Below, piece after piece: positions 1-11,565 of a DNA stretch of 64,000 nucleotides (position 1 is its first letter; every line of letters starts with the position of its first letter). A program made the position numbers and the translations under genes. This DNA is from Ailanthus altissimus (lineage: Eukaryota; Streptophyta; Magnoliopsida; Sapindales; Simaroubaceae), in contig OX327691.1 of NCBI GenBank assembly GCA_946807835.1, positions 3,546,188 through 3,610,187 on the forward strand, in the 5' to 3' direction. The notes beneath the pieces are model-generated. The model saw only the letters and a program-made list of their open reading frames with translations, did no database searches and was not told the origin of the DNA.

Positions 1-337
1 ACAAATTAGCCCATTTTACCCCTTTGTGCATATTTGAAAAAAAACTCACTCTTGCAACTCCTCTCTCTTGGCCACTATAGAATTTGTTTCAAATTTTGTA
101 GGCCAGCTTCAAACTCATCACATTTTGAAGATTAAAAGTGAAGCAACCTATTGTGGAGTTTAAAAAAAAATTGAAAATGGGCAAAAAAAAGGGTGAGTTT
201 TTAGTCTAAATTTAGTTTTGTTGTGTTGTTATATTGTAGCAATTCAAATGTTTAGATGTAGTATTAAGAAGGTGAAAAAGTAGTTGAAAATTAGTGTAAG
301 AAGCCAAAAATAACCAAAATGGCCAGAAATGGTATAT
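1..337. other. AT-rich DNA, no gene seen
   Basis: No open frame, RNA gene or recognisable repeat is visible. The stretch ends at the 5-bp target duplication (ctaat, 338-342) of the solo LTR that follows. Confidence 0.6.
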
Positions 338-1725
338 CTAATTGTTATGAAAATTGAGTGTATGACATACGAGTGTATACGTAATTTCAAAAATTACTAC
401 ACGCAGTGGAAGCATGTTCACATATACACCCAATTTAACAAATGTAACCACATATATCACATATACGTTCAAGTATAATTATTATACAACAACTTTAACA
501 TGATGACAATTGTGTTACTTAAAAACAAAATGTAAAGAACACTTACCTAATGAAGGTAGCTTTATAAATTCTTCAAGTCTTCCAACAATCCAATTGAAGA
601 GCTCACCTTGAAGTGAATTGTTGAACAATTCTAGTCCATAATGGTTTGGTGGGATAATGGAGCTAGAATGGTAGCTTAGTTTTACAATTTTCAGCACATG
701 TATTCAAACTCTTTGAACACAAATTATTTGATTCTTAAATGGAGATGGTTAACATTTATATACAACTCTTGTTTTAATGATGGAAAAAATTTCCATAGAT
801 TAATTAATTTCAGAACAACTTTTGTCTACAATTACTAATCTCTTTCTCCATTTTCATTTATTCATTTTGATCCATTTGTGAGAGAAGAAAATGAAGAGAA
901 GTTCCTTTTACTTTCAACACTTGAAAACCACAAAACCAAAACTCTCTCACTTACCTTGAATTGCTTAGCCGAATCTTCTCCTCCAAAATGATTGAATCAA
1001 TTAATTCAATTGTTAGCCAAAGTTTTGTTTTTATTATTCAACACTTTTTGATAAAATAAAAATAAGTGCTCCACCAATTTTATTGTTGGTCTTCCACTTA
1101 TGATTAATTTATTAAAACACTAGAATAATGGCCACCTAAATAAATCATTACCTAACAAATATAATTATTTTAATCATATTAAGTAAATAAATAGCCAACA
1201 TCTAGGCCCCTCATTATATTAAAATACAATGGCCATGATTAATATATTATCATATTATCTACTAATATAATAATAATATATAATTTGATTATTCAAAACA
1301 ATTTTGAATAATTACTTTTTACCGTACTAGTTTTTACTACCAAGTTTAAATGGTAGAACTAAGGTAAAATCAAATCATGGACCAGATTTTGTAACTTGTC
1401 AACATCTTATTAATTAACAACTCTTGTTAATTAATTCAATGATGTACTTAACAATGAAGTCTTAATAAATGCACATCCCGATGGATCCCGAAATAATTAT
1501 TCTATTTTTACTTAAATTTATTGGATCAAATTATTCAATCCAATCCGCTACCCTAGTGCGCAATGAGTACACTTCATATGTAAAACTCTCTAGGTCCACA
1601 TCTGATTTGTCATATAGAGCTCCTCTATACGTCCGTTAATGATGCCCCACACAGACGTTACGGATATTACAAATCAGCGCGTTAGACCATGTAAGTTGAG
1701 GTTATTGCATATTTATATAATCCCT

Positions 1726-1729
<4 letters not shown>

Positions 1730-1762
<33 letters not shown>
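1730..1762. repeat. (AT)n microsatellite
   Basis: About 16 uninterrupted AT dinucleotides lie inside the minus-strand solo LTR. The same site in sister LTRs has no AT run, so the expansion is specific to this copy. Confidence 0.95.
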
Positions 1763-1764
<2 letters not shown>

Positions 1765-2715
1765 TAAAAGAGCAGAGATATAGATCATCACCGTCAAATC
1801 TCTATTTGCTCAACCATCAACTTATCTCCAGATTTATATTTCATTAAACAATATCCATAAACACTTTTGTGATATTGTTTATCCCTTCGGAATATATTTT
1901 TTGAGGTTTATGCTTGTGGCCACAAGACTTTTTGAAATATAATCTCGGAACATTAGGATATATAACCCACTCATATGAGCTGATGGATCCCATATCTACA
2001 CACACCGAACTCCATGAGCATCGAACCATATCCAGCGACACACAGTGGTCAGACCATGAAATATCTCTGACATGTGTTGAACTAAAGTATGATGGATTAC
2101 TCACAAGCCCACCGTGGCGCTCAGGTCAAAGGATAATAAATACTACTCAACTCGGAAGGCCTTCCATTAACGGCCTTATGAGATGTCTATTAGAGGTCTT
2201 TGTGAGTCTGTTCAATATCCAGTCCTCACTGAATACCTATATGTCTATACAAGCTTCTACTAAGCTCATAATTTGCTAAAACTAATCATTTGAACCATCT
2301 AGATATAGACATACACTAATATATATTAATGAGTTCCACCGATAAACCCGCATCGATGAAATTAGATCAAGAACATTATGTTTGAGAACATACTTGTATA
2401 ATGACATTTGTTATCACCATCTGTAACTCTTTACAACTATGTCATTATTAATATATTCTCAGGTCATTGTCCCATTTCAGATAAGGCTCTAACTGTTTAG
2501 ATTTTGCTAATTCTATTAATCTGCTAACTCTTAACACCACTAACTCTTAGCACTTTTAACTATTAGCGTTGCTAACTCTTAGCACTGATCTAAACTCCTT
2601 TAGATCATATTTGAACTCTTTCAGATCATACAATGTCTGAAACGTTACAAGCATCTTACCATTTATTATAAATAATATTAACAATTTTATTAGAAATGAT
2701 AATTGTATAAATACT

Positions 2716-4905
2716 TGTTGGGTTATGGGGTATACAAATAAAACTAGGGTTCTTGCATGTGGGTTGTGTTCATCATACAAACAATATACATATCTCATAC
2801 ATACATATTGCACAGCGGAAGATTAAATACAATGAACACAGAAAATAACATTTGATTAAACTGAAATTCGAGATTGAGAAATATCACTAATGAAGCCTTT
2901 GGATTAATTTTCTTTGAAGTCCACCATGAAATGAATCTTTGATCAATTCTAGCAATCAACAAGGGTGGGTTTGATTGTCTAGAATGGCAGCATCTTAATC
3001 CAGCATTTGTATTTAACTCTTAAACATTTTTCAAAGTTAAACCATTTAACTTAATTAAATTTGTTTTTCCTTTTATTCAACTCTTGAATAAATAAAACAA
3101 ATCTTGTTTTTAGTTATTACATTTAGTAACCATTTATCTAATTTTTTTTGTTGTTCTAACACTTAAAACACAAAACAAACAATTTCAATTTCTCAAATTG
3201 AAATGGCTCCCAAAATGTAAAACCTAAAAAACTAAATCAATTATGAATTTTGAATTTCATTTCACTTTATATACTAATGCATTAATTCCAAACTAATTTG
3301 AATTTCATTTGCATTTCATTTGGTTTAACCTAACCTTAGTTAACATTTAACCATAGTTAGATTATTTTAACTTAACCTTTAAGTTAATAAATATTTAATT
3401 AATTTAACCATAGTTAACTAACTTAACCATAGTTAGGTTAACCTTTACTTAACCTTTAAGTAAGGTTAACTTAACTTAACTATATGGTTAACTTTTAACC
3501 TTAGTTATGTTAAATTAATCTATTTAACAATGAAATAAATAAATATTTATTTTAATTATTTAACAATTAAATAATCATAAAGTGAAATTACTATTATATC
3601 CTTACTCGGTTACCAAGTTAACCTAAAGTGGGTCCCACCATTTAACCATATACTTTAGTTAACGTAACCTTAGTAATTGCTAAATTATACTATATTGAAC
3701 AATTCAATACGGTACACTGCCCAAGTGCTCAAAGAGTACATTTCATATTGGGACTCTCTAGGTCCACACCCGATTTGTCAAATGGAACTGTTCCATTAAT
3801 CCGTAATCGATGCCCCACGCACACGTTACGAATATTACAAATCAGCGTGTCAGACCATACAAGTTGAGGTCATAACGTATACGTATAATCCTTCCATCAT
3901 TTATATCCTGGATGTGCGGGGATATAGATCAGCACCGTCAAATCCCCATTTGCTCATCCAATAATCTTATCTCCAGATTCGTATCTCGATAAATAATATA
4001 CGCAAACACTTTTGCTATATTGTTTAACCCTGTGGGAAACTCTTTTCTCGGGTTTATGCTTGTGGCCACAAGACTTTATGAAATACAACCTCGGAGCATC
4101 GGATATACAACTTACCTACGTAAGCTGACGGATCCCGTATCTACGCACACCGGACTCCATGAGCATTGGACCATACCCAGCGACATATAGAGGTCAGACC
4201 ATGAAAGGTCTCTGACATATGTGGAACCAAAGCATGATGGATCACTCACAAGTCCACCGTGGCGCTCAGGTCAAAGGACCACGAATACTACTCAACTCGA
4301 GAGGACCTTCCTTTGACGGTGTCATAGGATATCTATTAGGGTCCTCATAAGTCTGTTCAGTATCCAGTCCTGACTGGATACCCGCATGCCTATACAAGCT
4401 CTAAGCTCATGGTCAGCTAAGAACAACTATCTGAACCAGTCAGATATAGACATACACTAATCTATATAAAGTGAATCACCGATAGACCCGCATTGGTAAT
4501 TATAGATCAGGAACATTATCTTTGAGACATACTTACATAATGATATTTCTTAACACCTATTGCAACTCTTTGCAACTATATCATTACAAGTATACTCTCA
4601 GGTCTTTGTCCCATTATAGACAAGGTTCTAACTCTTTAGACCTCGCTGACTCTTATAACCTGCTAACTCTTAACAGTGATAACTTTTAGCATTTATAACT
4701 TTCAGCTTTGCTAACTATTAGTTCTGATCTAAACTCCTTTAGATCAGATCTGAACTCTTTTAGATCAAATAATGTCTCTAAGGTTACAAGCATTATACCA
4801 TATTAATATGATATTAACAATCTTTATTCGAAATGTTTATTGTATAAATATTAACAATTAATATTCATACAATATTGGAATGGCACATGAGCACCAGCTC
4901 CAACA
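2716..4905 (-). mobile_element. Nested solo LTR, related copia subfamily
   Basis: It begins tgttggg and ends ctccaaca, and is flanked by the duplication atact (2711-2715 and 4906-4910). Removing it rejoins the outer LTR exactly at ...tataaatact/atcatta, which matches the uninterrupted LTR at 42332. It resembles family A in the central part (for example the tggccacaagactt region near 4060) but differs at both ends, so it is a diverged subfamily. It is about 2190 bp long and carries no coding sequence. Confidence 0.9.
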
Positions 4906-5247
4906 ATACTATCATTAAATATTTATACATAATGGGATGGCACGTAAGCAAAAATCCCAACACTAATCGACAAATGCATCCAGTTCGTGATGTACACGCT
5001 AGACACTGCGCATCACATGCATGACCAAATTTTCATTAAAATTGGGCCAATTTTTATTTTTAGTTAATATAGTTTAAAACTCTTGATTAAGGTCAAAATA
5101 AATTATTAATAAAAAATAGTGGTCAAATAGTAAACTTTCTCTTGAAAAAAATATAAAATTTCAATTTTATTTTCAAAACAACTTTTGATTATCAAACTAA
5201 TACCCCATATGCCCATGTTTAATTATTTTCTTGCCTTATAATAATAA

Positions 5248-7453
5248 TGTTGGGATTTGGCTTACGTGCCGTCCCTTTTATGTATAAATATTTGTTTTAT
5301 ATTTATACTATTATTATTTCATTAAATCACTAATTATATTTTATACATGGTAAGATGCTTGTAACGTTTTAAACATTGTATAATCTGAAAAAGTTCAGAT
5401 CTGGTATAAAGAAGTTTAAATCAGTGCTAAGAATTAACAACGCTAAGAGTTATAAATGCTAAGAGTTGACACTGATAAGAGTTATTAGGTTATAAGAGTC
5501 AGCGATATCTAAAGAGTTAGAGCCTTGTCTGAAATGGGACAAAGACCCGAGAATATATTAGTAATGACATAGTTGTAAAGAGTTGCAAATAGTGCTAAAA
5601 AATCTCATTATGTAAATATGTTCTCAAATAATATGTTCCTAATCTGTCTTCACCGATGTGGGTCTGTCAGTGAAGACCTTATAATATATAGATCAGTGTA
5701 TGTCTATAGTTGGATGGTCCAGATGGTTAATCTTAGCAAACTGTGAGTTTAGTAAAAGCTCAGATAGAGATACAGGTATTTAGTAAGGACTGAGTACTGA
5801 ACAGACTCACGAAGACCTCCAATAGACATCTCATAAAGCCGTTAATGAAGGTTCTTCCAAGCTGAGTAGTATTCGTGGTCCTTTGACCTTAGTGCCATAG
5901 TAGACTTGTAAGTGATCCACCATACTTTGGTTTCACATATGTCAAAAATCTTTTATAATCTGACCGCAGGGTGTTGCTGGGTATGGTCTAATGCTCATAG
6001 AGTCTAATGTGCTTTGATATGGGATTTATCAGCTTATTTGGGTGAGTAATATATCTTGATGTTTTAAGATTGTGTTTCATAAAGTCTTATAGCCATAAGC
6101 AGTTATACCCGGGAAAAGAGTTTTATCATAAGGATAAATAATATCACAAAAGTGTTTCCAAATATTAATACAAATCTAGAGATAAGTTTACAGTCGAGCA
6201 TATGGAAACTTGACGGTGTTGATCTATATTTTTGCTCTTCCAGGATATTTATGATGGAAAGATTATACGAATATGTTATAACCTCAACTTGTACGATTTA
6301 ACGCATCATTTTGTAATATCTATAACATATTTATAGGACAATATTCACGGACATATGGATAAGATATGACAAACCAGGCGTAGACCTAGAGAGTCTCACA
6401 ATATAAAGTGTACTCGTTATGCACTAGGGCAACATATTAAATCAAATAGTTTGATCCAAGAAATTTTAGTAAACCGAAATTATGTTTCAGGGGTTCCTCT
6501 GGATGTGTATTTGTCAAGACTTAAATGTTAAGTACACCACATAATTGATTGATAAGAATTGTTAACTAATAAGATGCTGACAAATGGAATAATATAGTGC
6601 ATAATTTATTTTTACCTTGAAATTACCAATTTACCTTGCTAGTAAAAATAGATGAGGTAAAAGTAATTATTCAAAAACTATTTTTGAATAATTAATGTAA
6701 ATTTATTTATTACTATTATTACAAAGTGATAAACATCAATTATGACAATGTATCATTTACCTAATGAGGAGCATTAATGTTGGCCATTAATTACTTAACA
6801 TAATTAAAGATATTCCAACATTAGGTAAATAAATATTTGATGGCCATTAATCAAATGTATTTGATAAGATAATGTAATGAAATGGCCAATAATGTTTAAT
6901 GGTAGGCCATGAAAAGCATTAAAAAATTGAAACAAAAATTGAATGAATTGAATTCATTTAATGGATACATGATATGGCCAAGTGTAAGTGTAGAGAGAAT
7001 AGAAAACGTTTTGGCAAAGCCCTTGATATTTTTACAAAAGAGTTGCGAGGGAAAAAGACCAAGAACATTCAACTCTTTCTTGTCACTCACAAGAAACAAA
7101 CACCATATAGTTCAAAGTGTTTTAAGAGTCAAAACATTTTGTTGCTAGAAATTTGAAGCTGCTATTCTAGCTCCACAATCCCACCGATTTTAGTTGTGAA
7201 CTAGAATTGTGCAATAGCATACTTCAAGGTGAGCTCAAGAATTGAAGATTGGAGTTCTTGAAGAATTGGAAAGCTACCTTCAATCTAGATAGCTTTACTT
7301 ACTTGCAATTTATTTAAATGATACTTATGAACATATATGAGATATATGTATTTGATTATGCCTATTAAGTGTAATATGTATGTGATACTTCTGCTGCGTG
7401 TATAAATTTTTAAAATTATACATACACTCTACACATCACACACCCACTTAATA
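5248..7453 (+). repeat. 5' LTR of the family A copia element
   Basis: It opens TGTTGGGATTTGGCTTACG and ends two bases before the primer-binding site. The end was set by alignment with the 3' LTR, which stops at ...cactgtaca just before the target duplication. The U3 part has a run of short TAAGAGTTA-like units (5423-5524) shared with the other copies. Confidence 0.85.
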
Positions 7454-7455
7454 AA

Positions 7456-7467
7456 TGGTATCAGAGC
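7456..7467 (+). promoter_or_regulatory. Primer-binding site, tRNA-iMet
   Basis: TGGTATCAGAGC is a perfect match to the usual plant initiator tRNA-Met primer site and lies 2 bp after the 5' LTR, fixing the element as plus-strand. Confidence 0.92.
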
Positions 7468-8612
7468 TTGTTAATTTGATGTGTGATATTTGATGTTGTT
7501 GAATATTTAACATATTGATGTTGTATTATTGAACAACATTATGATGTTTGATTTAGAATATAGTGATGTTCAAAATTAAACATGGTTTTATTTTGTAATT
7601 TCTTGAACATGTTGATATTTGGAACCAAAAAAAATTATTTTCGGACACTGGGTGTTGTGACAGTGTCTAGCGCTATGGCGTCCACACACTGACCTAAGCG
7701 CTGAAGTGCCAAGAAAAATTTATATCGGGCACCGTAGCACTTAGTCCATCATTTATGGACGTCGTGGCGTCTGTTTTCTAGCGCCGCAGCATCCTATACT
7801 GTTATTAATTTTTTTTATCATGTTTTTTATTTATCTTATTGTTGTATTATGCTTCTATAATTGTCATAACATACTTGATCATTCATATACATGCATAATC
7901 ACAATGAGAGCCCTATTGGTGTGGGTTAGTTGTATTTGTATAAAATTTAAATGAATGATCTAAATTAATAATTTTCATGAGATGAGAATGTGTTTAATAA
8001 ATCTCTCTAAATAAGATTGAGTAATATTTCATTATGAGATAATGTTATAATATGATTCATCTTGTTAATACGGTGTTAGACTAGTTACTTCAAGTTTTTT
8101 TCAAGATCGCTAAAGTGTGAGGGATTGATCAGTGTGACTTGCACTATTTCGATAAACATGAGATGAGGCAAATATATGCCAAAGTATTATCCTAGATCAC
8201 TAAAGTATACGGGTAATAATGGTAACATATATTTGATGATTGATAAGTAAATCTAGAATACACTTATCCTAAATCGCTAAAGTGTGTAGATAAGATGTAT
8301 TTAGGATCAGTAGTAAGAGTTACATGAGATGTAATTGATAAGAGTTGTCTACCTTTTGGGTTTACAAAGACCTAGATCACTAAAGTGTGTGGCTAGAGTA
8401 AAATACCAACGAAGTCCACTTCTCATTATATAGTTTAAATAATTTTGAACTATCATTTTTCTATTTGAGAAATTAAAGAGATTATGTAAAACAGTGGGAG
8501 GGTGTTTTTTAGATTAAAAAATGTATAACTGTTATACCTATGATATAAAACGTTATTTATTAGTGATTGAAATATTCTGCTAACATCTTTTCTTTTGTCT
8601 TGTCATGATCAA
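7468..8612 (+). other. Untranslated leader of the copia element
   Basis: No coding frame is present between the primer site and the gag start. A small GC-richer patch at about 7640-7800 has scattered gcgct/ggcg motifs. Four copies of a 19-bp motif (core ATCRCTAAAGTRTR) lie at 8105, 8195, 8272 and 8375. Confidence 0.7.
8105..8393 (+). repeat. Four spaced 19-bp leader repeats
   Basis: Copies start at 8105, 8195, 8272 and 8375, with starts 77-103 bp apart. The shared core is atcRctaaagt followed by a G/A-rich tail. All four face the same way. Only the short core is conserved, which argues against a simple minisatellite. Confidence 0.75.
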
Positions 8613-11532
8613 ATGGCTTCAAGCAACCCATTAGTTCATGTCTTTGTGTGCACCAACTCAAAGGTGCAGAAAATTATGCTGACTGACTTATGAATCTCAT
8701 AATAGTTCTAAATTCTGAGAAGCTTGGATATGTAATTAATTAATGCTGCCCAGAGCTATTTCTAATGATGCTTTTCTAGAAAAAAAGAAGACATATCGAA
8801 AATAGTTTGATGTATAACGATTTGAAAGTTAAATCGTACATCCTCAGCTCAATGTCTATGGAGTACCAAATGGTGCATGTGTTGGGATTTGTGCTTACGT
8901 GCCATCCCTTTTATGTATAAATATTTGCTTTATGTTTATACATTTATGATTTCAATAAATCACTAATTATTTTATTTATAAATATGGTAAGATACTTATA
9001 ACGTTTTAGACATTGTATGATCTGAACGAGTTCAGATCTGATCTAAAGGAGTTTAGATCAGAACTAAGAGTTAGTAAAATCTAAAGAGTTAAAGCCTTGT
9101 CTGAAATGGGACAAAGGCCTAAGAATATATTAATAATGACATAGTTGCAATAGGTTGCAAATGGTGCTAAGAAATGTTGTTATGCAAATATGTTCTTAAA
9201 TTTCATGTTCCTGATCTACCTTCACTAATGCGGGTCTGCTAGTGAAGATCTTAATATATATATAGATCAGTGTATGTCTATATCTAGATAGTCCAGATGG
9301 TTAATCTTAGCAGACCATGAGTTTAGTGGAAACTCGTATAGAGATACAAGTATTCAGTAAGGACTGAATATTGAACAGACTCACAAAGATCTCTAATAGA
9401 CATCCCATAAAGCCGTTAATGGAGGATCTTTCGAGTTGAGTAGTATTCGTGGTCCTTAGACCTGAGTGCCACGGTGGACTTGTGAGTGATCCATCATACT
9501 TTGGTTCCACACATGTCAGATACCTTTCATGGTCTGACCGTTGGGTGTCGCTGAGTATGGTCCGATGCTCATGGAGTCCGGTGTGTACAGATATGGGATC
9601 CATCAACTCAATTGGGTGAGTAAAATATCCTGCAACTCCAAGATTGTATTTCAGAAAGTCTTATGGCCATAAGTAGACATCCAAGAATTTCTTGGGAAAA
9701 TAATATCGTGAAAGTGTTTCGGATATTATTTATTGAAATACAAATCTAGAGATAAGTTTATGGTTGAGCACATGGAGACTTGGCGGTGTTGATCTATATC
9801 TCCGCTCTTCTAGGATATTTATGATGGAAGGATTATACGAATATGTTATAACCTCAACTTGTATGGTCTAATGCGCCGTTTTGTAATATCTGTAACATGT
9901 GTGTGGGACATTGTTCATGAACGTGTGAAATAGTTTCATATGACAAATCGGGCATGAACCTAGAGAGTCTCACAATATGAAGTGTACTCGTTGTGCACTG
10001 GGGCGGCGAATTGGATTGAATAATTAATCCAACAATTTCCAGCAAAATGAAAAATGTTTCTAGGTTCCTTTTATTATTCACTTGTCAATAATTGAAGGTA
10101 AAACACATTATTGGTTTACAAGAGTTGTTAACCAATAAGAAATTGACAAGTGACATAATCTTGCTCCATAAATTATTTACCATGTATTTACCTTGCTTGG
10201 TAAATACATATATGGTAAATGTAAATAGTCAAAATAGTTTTGAATTATTAATATTTTATATATTAATCAAATTATTATTATTAATTGGAATAAGTGGCAA
10301 ACATCATTTACTAATGGAGAATGCACTTGTTATTAATAATAAGGAAATTTTACCACTTTGTAATTCTTAAATGATGCACTAAGGAAGTCGTAAAACCACT
10401 TAACATTGATTAAATGCCATTTACTCTCTAGAAATTGATTCAATTGGTTGAATCAAATTGGTGAGTGAAAAATATGATAGATTAATGTTTGTAATGGCAA
10501 ACATAGTTAAGTGGTGGTGGAGCACTAAGAGAAATCATTCTTTGCACTTAAGAAAGAATTGAAAGAGTTCAATGGGTGCAAGATAGAGTGAAATTCGTTC
10601 TAGGAGAAAAAAGAGAGAATTGAGAGCTTTTCCTAAGTGTTTTTCTTAAAGTGTTGAGAGAAAATGCAAAGGCTTACCAAGCTACAACATATAGAGTTGT
10701 AAAGAACTATAGAAAACACCCAATTCTTCTCATCTCTTGGTAGTAATCATAAGGACAAATTGTTTTAAGTGTTAAAACAATCATTTGTTGGAAATTCAAG
10801 GCTGCCATTCTAGCTTCACAATCCCACCGGATTTAGTTGTGAACTAGAATTGTGCAAGGGAACACTTCAAGGTGAGCTCAACAAATTGAAGCTTGGAGTT
10901 CTTGAAGATTTGTAAAGCTACCTTCATATCCGGGTAGGTTATTTATTTGTTATTCATTTTATATCATGCATGAAATATATATATGAGATATATATATATG
11001 TACTTGAATGATCAAACATGCTTGAATATGTTACATATTGTTTAATATGTATGAATACTTCCGTTGCGTATTTAATTTTTGAAATTATACACATCACACA
11101 CCATATCACACAACAGCATGTCCACATAGACAATGCTAGGAGCATAATGCTCTATCTAAAAGAGTTATTTGGTGACAAGCCTTAAGTCTCTATGTCCTCA
11201 AGATCATATCTCATATTGAGAGGTTGGAAACCATGGATATCTCACTGAGCAATACATTGGGGAACAGTTTGATTCTTCAATCACTTCCAGGGTCATTTGC
11301 ATAGTTCATTATGAATTTCAATATGCAAAGATTGACCCCTACTTATATTGATTTGCATAACATGCTGAAAATAGCTCAAGAGGACATGAACAATAGGGGT
11401 ACAACTCTCTATATTCAGGGTGCTTCATCTTTTACCCCAAAAACTTCTAAGAAATTCAAAGGGAAGAATAAAAAGAAAGAAAAATATACACTCAAAATGG
11501 GTTTTCAAAAGCAACACATGTCCAAGCCCTAA
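8613..11532 (+). pseudogene. Copia gag, broken and split by a solo LTR
   Basis: The capsid polyprotein starts MASSNPLVHV at 8613. The first half (to 8879) already lacks part of the N-terminal domain and has several stops. It runs to MSMEYQMVHV, where the solo LTR 8880-11115 is inserted. If one target copy is removed, the frame continues as DNARSIMLYLKELFGD, a typical plant copia gag motif. Downstream LILQSLPGSF and FIMNFNMQRL (about 11270-11330) are also recognisable, with in-frame stops. A decayed zinc knuckle follows at about 11550-11590: one Cys codon has become TAC and one codon is a stop. The gene is clearly non-functional. Confidence 0.82.
8880..11115 (+). mobile_element. Solo LTR of family A nested in the element's gag
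   Basis: It opens tgttggg and ends cacaaca, 2236 bp, flanked by the duplication gcatg (8875-8879 and 11116-11120). It is the same family as the host element's own LTRs and points the same way. Its TAAGAGTTA array is shorter than in its sisters. It holds no coding sequence. Confidence 0.92.
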
Positions 11533-11565
11533 CATAAGAACAAAGCAAAAAAGAAATGTTAGAAT

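Larger units (their letters stand above)
343..4962 (-). mobile_element. Solo LTR of copia family A, split by a nested LTR
   Basis: The plus strand opens with tgttatg and closes with cccaaca, giving TG...CA ends. Both sides carry the 5-bp target duplication ctaat (338-342 and 4963-4967). The body is the reverse complement of the LTRs at 5248, 8880, 14515 and 42332: it shares the TGTTGGGATTTGTGCTTACG-type start and the gcgtgtagtaatttttgaaatt end region. It is interrupted at 2716-4905 by another solo LTR, so its own length is about 2.4 kb. No internal coding region is present, so it is best read as a solo LTR left by recombination. Small frames at 515-697, 1914-2279 and 2556-2813 are chance frames that recur in other copies. 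Confidence 0.88.

Noticed and set aside
1914..2279. 121-codon frame inside an LTR, with a similar frame at 9307-9606
   Set aside because: It is the translation of a shared non-coding LTR segment; it recurs with the LTR family and is broken differently in each copy.
8105..8393. CRISPR-like spaced repeats
   Set aside because: Only four imperfect repeats with long, uneven spacers in a plant retroelement leader; no such system is expected in a plant genome.
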